This document shows, piece after piece, positions 40,890 through 41,475 of a stretch of 41,475 bases of DNA. A program made the translations under genes and the position numbers. How positions within the stretch are numbered: the first letter of the stretch is position 1; the number at the start of each line of letters is the position of its first letter. The notes below the pieces were generated by a model. The model was not told the origin of the DNA, did no database searches, and was given only the letters and a program-made list of their open reading frames with translations. This DNA is from an uncultured Porphyromonadaceae bacterium (GTDB lineage Bacteria; Bacteroidota; Bacteroidia; Bacteroidales; Muribaculaceae), in contig CABUPJ010000031.1 in assembly GCA_902493335.1 (NCBI GenBank), positions 1 through 41,475 of the forward strand, written 5' to 3'.

Positions 40890-41275
40890 GAGGCCTCTCT
40901 CTACTCCTCGAGGCCGAGCCTTCAAATTTGTCCTTGTGTCGGCGGCTTGCCGCCGTATGGAGCGAGGGCTTCAGCCCTCGCAGCCAGTCAATTGTCCTCC
41001 AACTCAGGCCGGAGGCCTGCAATCTTGTTAACCGCGGGCGCCTGCGCCCGTGGCAGCAGTGGCTATCAAAATCTTCAACTCCGGCGGAGTTGAACTTCCC
41101 ATTGACAAAGGAAGCCAAAGCGTATGGAGCGAGGGCTTCAGCCCTCGTAGCCAACTCATTGGTTCCAAGGGTTGAAGCCCTTGACTCATATCGCCTGCAA
41201 GGCGATGATTTTACTGATAGCCGCGTAGGCCGAGGCGCGATTGCGCCGGCCTGCGCGGTAAGGGCGATAATAGAT
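40890..41275. repeat. Second micro-hairpin island
   Basis: A non-coding stretch downstream of the CLC gene with at least ten hairpins. They are: 40940-40955 (CGGCGGC/GCCGCCG), 40962-40981 (8-bp stem, TTCA loop), 41005-41019 (GGA loop), 41035-41050, 41076-41092 (CAACTCC-GGC-GGAGTTG), 41129-41148 (TTCA loop, one mismatch), 41166-41183 (TGAA loop), 41190-41206 (TGCAA loop) and the bipartite hairpin 41220-41259. Open frames across it (for example 40928-41278) consist of palindromic phrases and are not credible genes. 41276-41475 is AT-rich with a TTCTGTTCTTCTG-type pyrimidine run near 41359-41392 and no gene. Confidence 0.82.
41190..41259. repeat. Shared terminal module, right island
   Basis: 41191-41216 is identical to 23430-23455. 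The following hairpin pairs GCCGCG (41220-41225) with CGCGGT (41254-41259), has a TA/TG internal loop, GGCC (41228-41231) with GGCC (41248-41251), a GA bulge (41232-41233), and GGCGC/GCGCC closing GATT. The same plan with other stem bases occurs at 23459-23506. Confidence 0.8.
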
Positions 41276-41460
41276 TGATTGCGTTTGAAAAACGCAGACT
41301 TTCTTCCGCTGTGGAGCTTTAAAAACCATCTGTTCTCGATTGTGCATTAACTTAATCTTCTGTTCTTCTGTCCTTTTGTTCTTCTGTTCCTACTGTTGTT
41401 AAAACAACTAAAATTGCAGCCATATACAATTTTAGCCACAAAACCCGCCAAAACGCGTCT

Positions 41461-41468
41461 TATCTTTG
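41461..41468 (+). promoter_or_regulatory. -7 promoter element of a gene beyond the right edge
   Basis: TATCTTTG (TAnnTTTG type), the same octamer as at 36988 and 29303, lies seven bases before the window ends. The gene it serves is outside. Confidence 0.5.
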
Positions 41469-41475
41469 CAGCGAC

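Noticed and set aside
41190..41259. Integron attC site
   Set aside because: The folded layout is reminiscent of attC, but the conserved AAC/GTT core boxes are missing, the outer stem is not conserved between the two copies, and no integrase gene is in the window.

Overview
The window looks like a Bacteroidota (Bacteroidales) chromosome, most likely a gut Muribaculaceae-type organism; the family placement is an inference from style. Evidence: promoters of the Bacteroidota form TAnnTTTG, a TonB-dependent receptor with an N-terminal carboxypeptidase-regulatory-like domain, secreted proteins with type IX secretion (T9SS)-like C-terminal tails, a Bacteroidota-type ParE, and weak Shine-Dalgarno use. 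Genes are mostly GC-rich. Two genes, the ORF6N gene at 3791-4717 and the NERD gene at 23558-24325, are clearly more AT-rich and look acquired.

Layout. 1-68 is the tail of a gene entering from the left. 145-3660 encodes a secreted protein of three near-identical LamG-like domains, an IPT-like domain and a glycerophosphodiester phosphodiesterase domain. An ORF6N/PLD-like gene follows (3791-4717, minus). An outer-membrane block, all minus, comprises a TonB-dependent receptor (10564-13311), an OB-fold lipoprotein (8446-10542) and a separately promoted T9SS-type fibronectin-III protein (4879-8208). 13646-13987 is a small unknown gene. 14058-18123 (minus) is parE-coaD-S41 protease. Divergent from it, 18240-21861 (plus) is aspS-Nif3-zinc-ribbon protein.

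21930-23557 has no credible gene. It is packed with small perfect hairpins and holds a direct repeat of about 0.62 kb whose copies lie 657-666 bp apart, each carrying a nested inverted repeat. Next, all minus, come a NERD nuclease-like gene, a PstS-like lipoprotein with a small membrane protein, fmt with an RluA-type pseudouridine synthase, a phosphohexomutase, GH9 glucanase with cdsA, and two tandem T9SS-type subtilases (to 36595). 37027-40871 (plus) is a threonylcarbamoyl-AMP synthase, a polyprenyl-phosphate sugar transferase and a CLC chloride channel. 40890-41275 is a second hairpin island. The window ends on a promoter element for a gene outside.

How it fits together. Housekeeping genes (tRNA charging and modification, initiator tRNA formylation, CoA and CDP-diacylglycerol synthesis, topoisomerase IV) alternate with envelope and secretion genes for scavenging polymers (GH9, subtilases, TonB receptor, LamG-GDPD).

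The least explained feature is the pair of hairpin islands. Stem sequences differ from hairpin to hairpin while geometry and loops recur: 8-bp stem with TTCA/TGAA, 5-6 bp with GGA, 6 bp with TGCAA. Both islands share an identical 26-nt segment followed by a bipartite hairpin with different stem sequences but the same architecture (TA internal loop, GA bulge). This is the best candidate here for an undescribed structured repeat system.
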